Source: Gammaproteobacteria bacterium (lineage in GTDB: Bacteria; Pseudomonadota; Gammaproteobacteria; Pseudomonadales; Azotimanducaceae). From it: 58,673 bases of DNA. Location: positions 1 to 58,673 of the forward strand of contig REEU01000295.1 of NCBI GenBank assembly GCA_007694905.1, in the 5' to 3' direction. The translations under genes and the position numbers were made by a program. The first letter of the stretch is position 1. Every line of letters begins with the position of its first letter. A model generated the notes under the pieces. That model was not told where the DNA came from. It made no database searches and worked only from the letters and a program-made list of their open reading frames with translations. Shown in pieces: positions 40,381 to 49,316 of the stretch.

Positions 40381-41613
40381 CTAGCCAGCCTGATTCTCGT
40401 TCCGAAAGAGCTGCAGGACAGGCGCCTTGATCGTTTCGTTACCGCCGCGCCAGATTTGTACGTCGCTGCGATTGAGACCGGTATCCCGGACCCGTTCGAG
40501 ACAGGTTTGAACGCCCTGCAGCACTTCACTTGCGCCAGCAGGCCAATCCTGATCGAGCCAGATTCCGGCTGCCGTCGCTGTGACATAGGTGGCCACGGGT
40601 GAGCCTGGATGCTCCATGCAGAGCGCAACCACATTCTGACGCGCCACTTCCAGCAGGCGTTCGAACTCGTCCCGGCCTACGTCCACCAACACGAGAAGGA
40701 AGCGGCCGCCACCCATCGAGGCGACAAGATCCAGCGGCCTCCGGGCCATCCGCTCCACCTGATCGGCCACGGCGATCAGTGCCTGGTCGACGGCCTCGGG
40801 CCCGCGACGCGCATCGAGTTCACGCAGCGCATCGATGGCGACGAGCGCGACGCCTACCTGCCGACGCTCGCGCCGGGCAAGGCCCAGCAGCGTGCGCAGA
40901 CGATCCTCAGCAGCGGTCGGGGTGTACAGTCCAGTGAGCTGATCGTGTTCCCCGGCGAAGGCGTGCATCCGTTCACGCAGGAAGGCCATCCGCTGACCGA
41001 GCTCCTGACGATAACCCGCAGTCAGACCGACCACGTTGGCGGCAAGGAGGAACAGTCCGCCTTCGACGAGCTGAGATCCATAGTGTCCCGCCGCAACCAT
41101 GGTCATGACCCAGACCAGGGCCAATGTGAACGCAGTCGCCGCCGCTGGCAGCAGGCGCAGACCGAGGAGAAGATAGATACCCACCGTGATCAGCATGAGC
41201 CCTGCGTGGGTAGGAAGCAGTTGCCCGCCGCCCTGTTCCAGCAGCCCCACGAGAATGTTGCCGCATCCCAGTACCAGTACCGCAGCGACGACGACGCCGG
41301 GTGCGAGATCGATGAAGCGGGCGCTGCGCAGAAGCAGGCCTGCGCAGACCAGCGCCGGGATCTGAATACCGAGTCGGACCATGAGTCCAAAGCGCACATT
41401 TTCCTGGCCGAGTGCCATCAGATCATGGATGGCAAACGCCAGGACAATGCCGCACACGGGAACGATGATCTGCCAACAGCTGCCCGTCAGATCACGGATG
41501 CGGTCCAGCTTGAATTGCTGCTCCAGAATCGGAGCGAAGCGAAGGCGTCGAGCGTCGACTTCCGAGTACCGGAGCGCCTCGGCAGCCCTGCTCTGACCCG
41601 TGTGCTGCCTCAT
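40381..41613 (-). CDS. Membrane protein with degenerate GGDEF domain
   Basis: The protein (410 aa from this start) has a cytoplasmic N-terminus, about six membrane segments (residues 48-205) and a C-terminal GGDEF-like domain (from about 222, HDQLTGLYTP). Diguanylate cyclases make c-di-GMP, but the signature loop reads GGGRF (residues 301-305), so the catalytic Asp and Glu are gone, and the substrate-binding LRELDARRG lacks the usual Asn. It is therefore probably not a cyclase but a sensor or partner protein. The start is uncertain: the frame is open to 41730 with alternatives at 41667 and 41679; 41613 fits the usual distance to the RRLRF segment. It is divergent from selA. Confidence 0.75.
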   Translation of the reverse strand: MRQHTGQSRAAEALRYSEVDARRLRFAPILEQQFKLDRIRDLTGSCWQIIVPVCGIVLAFAIHDLMALGQENVRFGLMVRLGIQIPALVCAGLLLRSARFIDLAPGVVVAAVLVLGCGNILVGLLEQGGGQLLPTHAGLMLITVGIYLLLGLRLLPAAATAFTLALVWVMTMVAAGHYGSQLVEGGLFLLAANVVGLTAGYRQELGQRMAFLRERMHAFAGEHDQLTGLYTPTAAEDRLRTLLGLARRERRQVGVALVAIDALRELDARRGPEAVDQALIAVADQVERMARRPLDLVASMGGGRFLLVLVDVGRDEFERLLEVARQNVVALCMEHPGSPVATYVTATAAGIWLDQDWPAGASEVLQGVQTCLERVRDTGLNRSDVQIWRGGNETIKAPVLQLFRNENQAG

Positions 41614-41737
41614 GGCGGTCGTCCGAAGATCCCGGAGTCGGGGATCGAAAGCATAGCCACGGATCATCCACGCTGCCATGAACCGGACGCTACCGAAGGC
41701 CCCCGCCACGCGCGATGTGACCGACTTCAAAGTTCGG

Positions 41738-41766
41738 TTGGCGCTGCTCCCGGCAAGCGCTATACC
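41738..41766 (+). promoter_or_regulatory. Candidate selAB promoter
   Basis: TTGGCG (41738-41743), 17 bases, TATACC (41761-41766), about 30 bases upstream of the selA ATG. It could drive selA, selB and the tRNA-Sec gene together. Confidence 0.5.
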
Positions 41767-41795
41767 CTGCCAGCCTCAGCGCAAGGATCAGGATC

Positions 41796-43202
41796 ATGTC
41801 CGAACCAGCATCCCCGGACCCCCGTGCCCGCCTGCCCGCCGTGGATCGCTTCATGGCCCTGCCGGCCATGGCCGTCCTCGAGGCCGACTGGGGACGAACC
41901 ACCGTGCTGGCGGAGTTCCGGCGACTGCTGTCCGAGACCCGCGAAGGGCTGACCGCCCTGGACAAGGCGCCTGACACGGACAGTCTGTTGCGACAGCTTA
42001 CCGCACGCCTGTCCGCCATTCCGGGACGGGGCCCGCGACCCGTCTTCAATCTCACGGGAACCGTGATCCACACCAACCTGGGACGGTCACCGCTGCCCGC
42101 ATCCGCCCTCACGGCCATGATGGCCGCCGGGGGCAGCACCGATGTGGAATTCGATCTCCAAAACGGTCGGCGCGGGGAGCGCGATCACCACGTAGAGCGG
42201 CTCCTGTGCCAGCTCACCGGCGCGGAGGCGGCCACGGTCGTCAACAACAATGCCGCTGCCGTTCTGTTGGCCCTCAACACCTTCGCCGAGGGGCGTGAGG
42301 TGCCGGTTTCCCGCGGTGAACTGGTGGAGATCGGCGGCTCGTTTCGCATACCCGACATCATGCGCCGCGCAGGTGCCCGCTTGATCGAAGTGGGCACCAC
42401 CAACCGTACCCATCCGGAGGACTATACCGAAGCCATCGGTCCCGACACCGGCATGCTTTTCAAGGTTCATCCGAGCAACTACGCGATCACCGGTTTCCAG
42501 CTCGAAACCGGAATCGGCGAACTCGCCGCCATCGCCCACGCCCATGGGCTGCCGCTGGCATGGGATCTCGGCAGCGGCAGTCTGGTGGATACATCCCGCT
42601 TCGGCCTGGCGCGGGAACCCATGCCCGCCGATGCGCTCGCGGCCGGCGCCGATCTGGTCACATTCTCCGGCGACAAGCTGCTCGGCGGACCCCAAGCCGG
42701 CATCATCGTCGGCTCGCAGAAGGCGATCGCTGCAGTCCGCCGCAACCCCCTGAAGCGGGCGCTGCGCGTCGACAAGCTCATCCTCGCAGCGCTCGCTGCG
42801 GTGCTGCGCCTCTACGGTGACGAGGATGCGCTGCGCCGGGAGGTGCCGGTGCTGCGACTGCTGACTCGCGGCCAGGCCGACATCCTGCGCCTGAGCGAGC
42901 GCATCGCACCCCGCGTGGCGGCGTGTCTTGGGCCGGATTGGCGCGTCGAAACCATTGAATTGGCAAGTCAGATCGGCAGCGGCGCGTTGCCCGTGGCTAA
43001 CCTGCCGAGTGCGGGTCTCGCCATCACGCCTGTGCCGGAGCGTGGTCGCGGCGAAGCGCTTGATGCGCTGCATCGGCGTTTGCGCCGGCTGCCGGTACCC
43101 GTGATCGGCCGCGTGCAAAAGGATCGTCTGCTGCTGGACCTGCGCTGCCTGGAAGACGAAGAGGGGCTGCTGGCACAGCTGCCGGAGCTCGCGGCATCGT
43201 GA
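41796..43202 (+). CDS. selA: L-seryl-tRNA(Sec) selenium transferase
   Basis: SelA converts seryl-tRNA(Sec) to selenocysteyl-tRNA(Sec) with selenophosphate and PLP. The 468-aa protein has GTVIHTNLGRSPLP, VNNNAAAVLLAL and the PLP Lys in TFSGDKLLGGPQAGI near residue 290, and is full length. Its stop shares bases with the GTG start of selB. It heads the selenium cluster. Confidence 0.97.
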   Translation: MSEPASPDPRARLPAVDRFMALPAMAVLEADWGRTTVLAEFRRLLSETREGLTALDKAPDTDSLLRQLTARLSAIPGRGPRPVFNLTGTVIHTNLGRSPLPASALTAMMAAGGSTDVEFDLQNGRRGERDHHVERLLCQLTGAEAATVVNNNAAAVLLALNTFAEGREVPVSRGELVEIGGSFRIPDIMRRAGARLIEVGTTNRTHPEDYTEAIGPDTGMLFKVHPSNYAITGFQLETGIGELAAIAHAHGLPLAWDLGSGSLVDTSRFGLAREPMPADALAAGADLVTFSGDKLLGGPQAGIIVGSQKAIAAVRRNPLKRALRVDKLILAALAAVLRLYGDEDALRREVPVLRLLTRGQADILRLSERIAPRVAACLGPDWRVETIELASQIGSGALPVANLPSAGLAITPVPERGRGEALDALHRRLRRLPVPVIGRVQKDRLLLDLRCLEDEEGLLAQLPELAAS

Positions 43203-45097
43203 TCGTCGCCACTGCGGGCCACGTGGATCATGGCAAGACCACCCTGGTGCAGGCCATGACCGGCGTCGATACCGATCGTCTGGCGGAAGAACGCCGGCGG
43301 GGCCTGACCATCGACCTGGGTTTCGCCTACGCCAACTGGCTGGGGCAACGCTGGGGCTTCATCGATGTTCCAGGCCATCACCGTTTCATCGGCAACATGC
43401 TCGCCGGCGTCGCTGCCATCGATGTGGCGCTGCTCGTGGTGGCAGCGGACGAAGGCCCGATGCCCCAGACGCGCGAGCATCTGCAGATCCTCGATCTGCT
43501 CGGCGTGGATGCAGCCGTCATCGCCCTGACCCGCTGCGATCTGGCCGATACCGAAACCACAAAGCGCCATCGCGCAGCAACGCTCTCCCTGCTCGCAGAG
43601 AGTCGATTCGCCCGCGCACCCATCGTTCCGGTCTGTGCACCGGATGGCACCGGACTCGATGAACTGCGCACCGCCCTCCTGGCACAGTCAACATCAGCCG
43701 TGGTGCGACCCGGCGCCGGGTTTCGCCTGGCCGTGGACCGGTCTTTCAGCGTCAGCGGTGCAGGTGCCGTGGTCACCGGTACAGCCCATGCCGGACAGGT
43801 ACAGGCAGACGATATCCTGACTCTGATCCCGGGCGGTGAAGAGGTACGCGTCCGCGGGCTGCGAGCCCTGGATCAACAGCAGGATGAGGGCCACGCCGGC
43901 GAACGCTTAGCGCTCAATCTGAGCGGCATCCATCACGGCAGCATCCGCCGTGGCCAGTGGCTGGTCACTCCGGCACTGGCGCGACCCCAGATACGCTTCG
44001 ACGCGCGCCTGCGCGCCCTGCCCGGTGTCCGCCTGCGTTCCGGACAGGAACTCCACGTGCATCATGGCGCGACCCACGCCATGGGCCGCATCACCCTTCT
44101 CGACGGCACAACTGAAGCGCCACGGGTTCACCTCGCAGTACGCGAACCCCTTGGCGTGATTCACGGTGACCGTTTCATTCTCCGGGACAGCAGAGGCCAA
44201 CACACACTCGCAGGCGGCACGGTACTCGACCCCGACCCGCCAACGCGGGGCCGTCGCCGCCCCGAGCGTCTCGCTCAGCTCGACGCGCTGGAGCAGGATG
44301 CTCTCGATGCCATCGTGCGGGCTTCCCTCGCCTGCACACCCCACGCGCTGGATCTCGACGCCCTGGCCTGGAAGGTCAATGCGGAGACGGCAACACTCGC
44401 CGAATTCCTCCCCGAGGCGATAGCAGATCGTCAGGGTGGGACCATCCTCCGCGACGCGAGCGCCTGGCACACCCTGCAGAACCGGATCATCGTTAAGCTG
44501 GAGCGCTTTCATGCCGACCAGCCACAGTTGGCGGGCATGGGCGTCGACGAAGTGCTCGCGGTGCTCGAGCCGCGACCGCCGGCTCAGGTGCTGCGCGCAG
44601 CGCTCCGGGATCTCATCCGCGACCATCGCCTGGCGCGGACGGCAACCCGGTTCCACCTGCCGGAACATCGCCCCCGTCTCGATCCCGCCGACGCCCGGCA
44701 ATGGGAGCGCTTGCGCCCACACCTGGCCAAGCAGCCCAGGCAGCCCCCGGTGGTGCACGATCTGGCGCGGGAACTGGAACTGGAACCGGAGCAGCTGACG
44801 ATCCTGTTCGGGCGCATCTCCCATACCGGCGCGCTGGTGCGGGTGGCCAGAAATCGCTTTCTGCTGCCGGAAGCCGTGACCGACCTGGCAGCGCTCACGA
44901 CTGTTGTTGCCGCGGCTGGCGAAGGCAGCTTCGACGCCCGCAGCTATCGGGATGCCGCGGGCATCGGCCGCAATCTGACCATCGACCTGCTGGAGTATTT
45001 CGATCGCACGGGACTGACGCGCCGACTCGGTGACCGGCGCCGGGTCGTGGCCGATCCCGGGGAGATCTTCGGCAACCCATCGTCACGCGGGGGCTGA
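43199..45097 (+). CDS. selB: Selenocysteine-specific elongation factor
   Basis: SelB delivers Sec-tRNA to UGA codons marked by a SECIS hairpin. The 632-aa protein has the GTPase motif ATAGHVDHGKTTLV at the N-terminus, the G3 DVPGHHRFI and the G4-like TRCD, translation domains II-III, and C-terminal winged-helix repeats (from about residue 370) that bind SECIS RNA. It starts with GTG overlapping the selA stop. 38 bases later the tRNA-Sec gene begins. Confidence 0.97.
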   Translation: MIVATAGHVDHGKTTLVQAMTGVDTDRLAEERRRGLTIDLGFAYANWLGQRWGFIDVPGHHRFIGNMLAGVAAIDVALLVVAADEGPMPQTREHLQILDLLGVDAAVIALTRCDLADTETTKRHRAATLSLLAESRFARAPIVPVCAPDGTGLDELRTALLAQSTSAVVRPGAGFRLAVDRSFSVSGAGAVVTGTAHAGQVQADDILTLIPGGEEVRVRGLRALDQQQDEGHAGERLALNLSGIHHGSIRRGQWLVTPALARPQIRFDARLRALPGVRLRSGQELHVHHGATHAMGRITLLDGTTEAPRVHLAVREPLGVIHGDRFILRDSRGQHTLAGGTVLDPDPPTRGRRRPERLAQLDALEQDALDAIVRASLACTPHALDLDALAWKVNAETATLAEFLPEAIADRQGGTILRDASAWHTLQNRIIVKLERFHADQPQLAGMGVDEVLAVLEPRPPAQVLRAALRDLIRDHRLARTATRFHLPEHRPRLDPADARQWERLRPHLAKQPRQPPVVHDLARELELEPEQLTILFGRISHTGALVRVARNRFLLPEAVTDLAALTTVVAAAGEGSFDARSYRDAAGIGRNLTIDLLEYFDRTGLTRRLGDRRRVVADPGEIFGNPSSRGG

Positions 45098-45135
45098 ACT
45101 GGCTGCTGCTGCAGGGGGCCGGTAGACTCGCCCGC

Positions 45136-45229
45136 GGAAGCGCAACGTCCCCGGTGGGGCGCCCGGACTTCAAACCCGGTGAGGCGCGCCACGCGTGCCT
45201 GGGAGGTTCGACTCCTCCGCCTTCCGCCA
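45136..45229 (+). tRNA. selC: tRNA-Sec (anticodon TCA)
   Basis: The 94-base sequence begins GGAAG and ends CTTCC-G-CCA, with a T-loop TTCGACT, the anticodon loop CTTCAAA (TCA, reading UGA) and a long variable arm (45182-45200) with about eight pairs. It aligns with E. coli selC throughout. The 3' acceptor half (GCCTTCC) is one base shorter than needed to pair fully with GGAAGCGC; the best pairing leaves C6 bulged. The anticodon stem also closes with an A-C mismatch. It lies directly after selB, so co-transcription is likely. Confidence 0.93.
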
Positions 45230-45390
45230 CACCTGCAGCGCGCAACGTACGCTGCCATGCGCGATTCCCTGCCCGTACCACCCGCTGATATGCGGCCTGG
45301 TGATGGGTGCGTGCGAAAGCGGCATGGCACCATGGAAGCGGGCGCAGGCTCGCATGGAATTTCGATCAGCAGACCAAACTAGGGGGACTG

Positions 45391-46272
45391 ATGGCAAGAC
45401 TTGAAGGCAAGCGGATCGTGGTGACGGGATCATCGCGGGGATTGGGACGGGCGTTTGCGATCGCCATGGCGAGGGAAGGCGCACGCGTGGTCGTGAACGG
45501 CACTAACGCTGAGGCACTGGCCGAAGTGGAGCACAGTATCCGCGACGCCGGCGGCGACGTGGTCGCCGTACGCGGCTCCGTCGCCGAGGAATCCACCTGT
45601 GAAGCACTCGTGACCACCTGCGTGGAGACCTTCGGCGGTATCGACGTCATGGTCAACAATGCCGGCATCGTGCGCGACCGGACCCTGCTCAAGATGACCA
45701 TGGAGGAGTGGGACGACGTGGTCGCAGTGAATCTTCGCGGTGCATTCGGTTGTACCCGCGAGGCCGCCAGGGCCATGCGCGAGACCGGCGGCCACATCAT
45801 CCAGATCATCTCCAACTCGGGACTTTCCGGTGGCTTCGGCCAGGCCAACTACGCCGCCGCCAAGGCCGGCATGATGGGCCTGCTGCGCACAGCGGTACTC
45901 GAACTGACTCGTCTCGGGATCCGCACCAACGCGGTCTGGCCCATTGCCGAGACGGACATGACCGAAGTCGTTTTCACCCGCGCCCAGGCGAGCGCAAAGG
46001 AAAAAGGTATCGCTGCGCCCGATCCCGTCGAACTCGGATTCGGCAAGCCCGAGGAGGTGGCCGAGGGCCTGGTCTGGCTGGCCAGCGAGGCTGCGGCCCA
46101 GTTCAACGGCCAATGCCTGACCTTCAACGGCCGCAAGATCGCGCTGTGGACCCACCCGGAAGAGCAGCACATCACCTTTCGCGACACGCCCTTCAGTGCG
46201 GACGATCTTGCCGCTCACTTTCGGGACGTGGCGCCACTGCCCATGTATCAACCCCGAATGCGACCCGACTGA
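45391..46272 (+). CDS. Short-chain dehydrogenase/reductase (SDR)
   Basis: The 293-aa protein is a classical SDR. It has the cofactor motif TGSSRGLGRAFA at residue 11, NNAG near residue 88 and the catalytic Ser-Tyr-Lys (ISNSGLSG and YAAAK) near residues 140-156. A C-terminal tail of about 45 residues goes beyond the usual core. The substrate is unknown; a 3-oxoacyl or multifunctional-beta-oxidation type hydroxyacyl step is possible. The ATG at 45391 has AGGGGG nearby. It lies between the tRNA-Sec gene and convergent selD, with only two bases between its stop and that of selD. Confidence 0.9.
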   Translation: MARLEGKRIVVTGSSRGLGRAFAIAMAREGARVVVNGTNAEALAEVEHSIRDAGGDVVAVRGSVAEESTCEALVTTCVETFGGIDVMVNNAGIVRDRTLLKMTMEEWDDVVAVNLRGAFGCTREAARAMRETGGHIIQIISNSGLSGGFGQANYAAAKAGMMGLLRTAVLELTRLGIRTNAVWPIAETDMTEVVFTRAQASAKEKGIAAPDPVELGFGKPEEVAEGLVWLASEAAAQFNGQCLTFNGRKIALWTHPEEQHITFRDTPFSADDLAAHFRDVAPLPMYQPRMRPD

Positions 46273-46274
46273 CG

Positions 46275-48524
46275 TCAGGCAGGGCCGAGTCGGAGTGGTC
46301 GTGCCCCCGGCTCGGCACGCAACACTCGGCCCACCAAGTTCGCAGCGGGAAAACCCGCTGCGCGCAGGGCAGCGACACAGGCGGCGGCCTCGGACTCCGG
46401 CAGCGAGAACAACAGGCCACCGCAGGTCTGGGGATCGCAGAGCAGGCGCACGAGCGGCGCATCGGGTCCGATGCCGGGCCCGAGGTCCGTGGCCGCCAGC
46501 ACTTCCTCGTTGGCGACCTGCAGGCTCGACACGATGTCAGCCGCTACGGCGTCCAGGGCACCCGGCAGAGCGGAAATGAACTCCGGGTACAGCTCCAGCG
46601 TGCAGGTCGAAGTCTGCGCCATCTCCAGCGCATGGCCGAGCAGACCGAAGCCGGTCACGTCAGTGCAGGCTGTCGCCTGATGTCTGCGCAGGTGCGCCAG
46701 GGCAGGACCGTTGGACATCAGCATGACTGCGAGCGCCGCCTCGAAGTCGCGGGATGCAATGCGTCCGGAAGCTGCCCCGGCCAGCAATGCGCCGGTCCCC
46801 AAGGGCTTGGTCAGCACCAGGACCTGGCCAGGCTGCAGCCGGTCCTTGCCCAGTACGCGACCGGGGTCGTCGTCGGGAATCCGTCCGGTGAGCGCGAGCC
46901 CGAGGCTGAGCGATTCGTTCTCACAAGAGTGTCCGCCGAGCAGAGGACAGTCCGCTGCAGCGAGCTCGCGCTCCGCGCCCGCCATGAGCAGTGCAAGGTC
47001 CTCTTCCATCTGCGCATCTCCGGCAAACGGAATGCCCGCAAGCGCGAGGGCGCCGATGGGCTCCGCTCCCATGGCATGGAGATCGCCGAGCGCATGCAGC
47101 GCGGCCAGCCTGCCGCCGAGGTAGGGGTCACTGACGGGCAAGGCCATGCCGTCGATGGTCTGCTCGAGGAGCGGTCCTGTCACTGGAAGTCGGGCCGCAT
47201 CCTCAAAGCGCAGGCGCCCCTCCTCGCCCCCTGCGGGCAGGCGACCTAACGCCCCCGCCAGCGGGCGCACCGCGATCTTGCCACCGCAGCCGCGGCAACG
47301 CATGCCGACGGCCAGACGCTGACCGCCGCGGCTCGGCGCCACCACGGATCGAGGCAGGTTCTGCTTCATTCCGGCAAGGCGTTGATAACGCGTCATGAAA
47401 CGCCTGTCGATCAAGTCCTTCCAGCGCCACACCCATCCCCCGAGCAGCGCCGGCAGTCCTGGACGGGCGACTACAGCGCGCTGATCGCCCGTGGAAATCA
47501 GATAGAGCGCGCGCCGCTGAGGTTTGAAGCGGCGCAATGGCGCACCCCTGACCCATGCCCCGATGTTGTGAGCGAGCACGGCACCGGCACGAACGGCATA
47601 GACTCCGGACTTGGGTCGCGGGGAGTGGTTCAGCGCTGCCACGTCACCGGCAGCGAAGACGTCGGCATGAGACAGGCTTTGCAGGCTCGGACCGACCCGG
47701 ATGAATCCGGCTTCGTCCACCGCGAGACCGGAGGACAGGGTCCAAGCCGGCGCACCCGCCCCGGTCACCCAGAAGACTTCATCCGCGGCGATCCGCATGC
47801 CCGACGCACAGCGCAATGCAGCAGCCTCCACCTCCACCACCACTGCACTCAGCGCCACCGCCACGCCAGCCCGATCGAGCTCATGGGCCATCTTCCGTGC
47901 TACGTCGGGCGAGTGGCTCTCCAGCAGGCGCTCTGCCCCCCCCACCAGCTGCAATCGGACGCGATCCCGGCAGCCGAGCTGCTCGAGTCGGCAGGCCAGG
48001 GCCAGGATGAGTTCCACCCCACCCGCACCACCTCCGACAACGACCAGGTCCAGCACCTCGGCGGAGGCAGCCACACGCCCGAGGACCGCCTCCAGCGCAG
48101 GCAGAAACCGGGAGATGGGCTTCACCAGGCGCAGACGCTCCACTGCGCCGGTCACGCCCGAGATCGACGGCGTCGCCCCGGAATTGATGGAAAGCGTGTC
48201 ATATCGCAGTGGTGGCCTGTCGGCGAAGTGCAGACGCTTCGCGTCCGCATCGAGACCGCACACCTCAGCATGAATCAGGCGGGCCCCAGCGGCGATCGCA
48301 AGGGGGCCGAGATCCACGTGCGCCGTATCGAAGTCGTAGTGGCCGGCGATGAGCCCCGGCAACATGCCCGAGTAGGGTGTATGCAACTCGCGCGCAATCA
48401 AGGACAGTCGCACCCCTGGCTGGTGACGCATGGCCCAGCGACGCAGCACCGCGAGGTGGCTGTGGCCGCCGCCGAGCAGGACGAGATCATGCTCCGCAGG
48501 CGTCAGCACCGGAAGCGGCTGCAC
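46275..48524 (-). CDS. selD: Fusion: NADH-dehydrogenase-like flavoprotein plus selenide,water dikinase
   Basis: The 749-aa protein joins two enzymes. Residues about 10-380 form an FAD/NAD-binding pyridine nucleotide-disulfide oxidoreductase (LVLLGGGHSHLAVLRRW, VVGGGAGGVEL, DVFAAGDVAAL). Residues about 400-749 are SelD, which makes selenophosphate from selenide and ATP. There the active-site segment is CRGCGGK, with Cys where some SelD use Sec, and DPYLGGRLAALHALGDLHAMGA and TDVTGFGLLGHALEM follow. Such fusions are known in scattered bacteria, and the flavoprotein may supply reduced selenium. The start is a GTG at 48524; an in-frame stop lies at 48576-48578, so no longer form is possible. Confidence 0.93.
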   Translation of the reverse strand: MQPLPVLTPAEHDLVLLGGGHSHLAVLRRWAMRHQPGVRLSLIARELHTPYSGMLPGLIAGHYDFDTAHVDLGPLAIAAGARLIHAEVCGLDADAKRLHFADRPPLRYDTLSINSGATPSISGVTGAVERLRLVKPISRFLPALEAVLGRVAASAEVLDLVVVGGGAGGVELILALACRLEQLGCRDRVRLQLVGGAERLLESHSPDVARKMAHELDRAGVAVALSAVVVEVEAAALRCASGMRIAADEVFWVTGAGAPAWTLSSGLAVDEAGFIRVGPSLQSLSHADVFAAGDVAALNHSPRPKSGVYAVRAGAVLAHNIGAWVRGAPLRRFKPQRRALYLISTGDQRAVVARPGLPALLGGWVWRWKDLIDRRFMTRYQRLAGMKQNLPRSVVAPSRGGQRLAVGMRCRGCGGKIAVRPLAGALGRLPAGGEEGRLRFEDAARLPVTGPLLEQTIDGMALPVSDPYLGGRLAALHALGDLHAMGAEPIGALALAGIPFAGDAQMEEDLALLMAGAERELAAADCPLLGGHSCENESLSLGLALTGRIPDDDPGRVLGKDRLQPGQVLVLTKPLGTGALLAGAASGRIASRDFEAALAVMLMSNGPALAHLRRHQATACTDVTGFGLLGHALEMAQTSTCTLELYPEFISALPGALDAVAADIVSSLQVANEEVLAATDLGPGIGPDAPLVRLLCDPQTCGGLLFSLPESEAAACVAALRAAGFPAANLVGRVLRAEPGARPLRLGPA

Positions 48525-48713
48525 CTGACCTGGATGCAGGGTCGACGTGAATCCGGGCCTGGAGTCATGGCTGCCTCACCAGTTGGATTGCGGTCGGCAC
48601 ATTACGCTGGCTAGACACGTGTGCCAACTGGTGGCCACCACCTGTCACCGCAGCTTGCTTGGGGGGAGAGGTTTACCTTGGCGGCAGCGGATCGCTCTGC
48701 CGCACCCTGGAAC

Positions 48714-48747
48714 GATCACCGCCTGCCCGAACGAGCAGGCGGTGATC
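48714..48747 (-). terminator. Perfect 13-bp hairpin after the small acidic gene
   Basis: GATCACCGCCTGC (48714-48726) and its exact complement (48735-48747) are separated by an 8-base loop, nine bases past the stop of the acidic-protein gene. No T-run follows. It isolates this gene from selD. The rest of the 232-base gap (48525-48756) shows only a second short GCGGCAG stem and no coding signal. Confidence 0.6.
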
Positions 48748-48756
48748 AGACGTGGA

Positions 48757-48969
48757 CTACTCTTCGTCCTCGAAGTCGAGTTCGAGATAGTTCAGCATCT
48801 GATCGATCCTGCGCTGTTCCATGCGCAACTCAATGGCACGACGCACGGACACTGCCTGCGCAGGAGTCGCGAGGCGGGAGTTGCTATCACCCTCCTCCTC
48901 GTCTGCTCCCACTTCCACGAAATCGTCTTCGAGCAGCACGTCGAAATCGTCGTCGTCATCGTTGGCCAT
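48757..48969 (-). CDS. Small acidic protein, PA3496-like
   Basis: The 70-aa protein is very acidic at its N-terminus (MANDDDDDFDVLLEDDFVEV) and has a basic/amphipathic helix near residues 42-62 (RRAIELRMEQRRIDQMLNYL), then an acidic tail. This layout matches the PA3496 family of small gammaproteobacterial proteins annotated as putative envelope-integrity factors; evidence for function in that family is thin. It is divergent from the FHA gene and has its own 3' hairpin. Confidence 0.75.
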   Translation of the reverse strand: MANDDDDDFDVLLEDDFVEVGADEEEGDSNSRLATPAQAVSVRRAIELRMEQRRIDQMLNYLELDFEDEE

Positions 48970-49316
48970 GAATGATGCCCTCAGCTATGACATCCGCTGA
49001 CATCCGGCAACCGCGTGGGTTGCAACGAAATCACATGATCCCCCGGCAAAACAAGCTTTCAGGGCCATGCGATAGCGCCCTTGTATGCCTCGACCACAAG
49101 CCCTGTCAAGTGGCTTTTTGCACCCCTGTTTACATGGGTCCACAGCAGCTTACGAGCGGTTTCTGGAGGGCGACAAAAGGCAGATGCCAGGGCCTCATGC
49201 GGCCCATGCGGCTGCCTGCGTCGGAGCCCTGCAATCCAGCGTCGCGTGGCTTCGATACAGATTCCGGAAAAGTCTATACTCGGTCGACCGCCGGCCGCGC
49301 CCGCCAGGAAGCATCA
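48970..49316. other. 347-base divergent intergenic region
   Basis: The region separates the acidic-protein gene and the FHA gene. It holds a TATACT -10 box (49275-49280) ahead of the FHA gene; a weak TTCGAT at 49251-49256 stands 18 bases before it. No other gene, repeat or RNA structure was recognised, and the open frame through it lacks protein-like composition. Confidence 0.5.
49275..49280 (+). promoter_or_regulatory. -10 box of the FHA gene promoter
   Basis: TATACT lies 37 bases before the FHA ATG. Only the -10 element is convincing; the -35 candidate is weak. It fits the chosen start at 49317. Confidence 0.4.

Noticed and set aside
48576-48578. In-frame TGA just upstream of selD, considered as a selenocysteine codon
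   Set aside because: No suitable start precedes it, and selD begins with the conserved flavoprotein N-terminus downstream of it. The active-site residue is Cys in the body of the gene.
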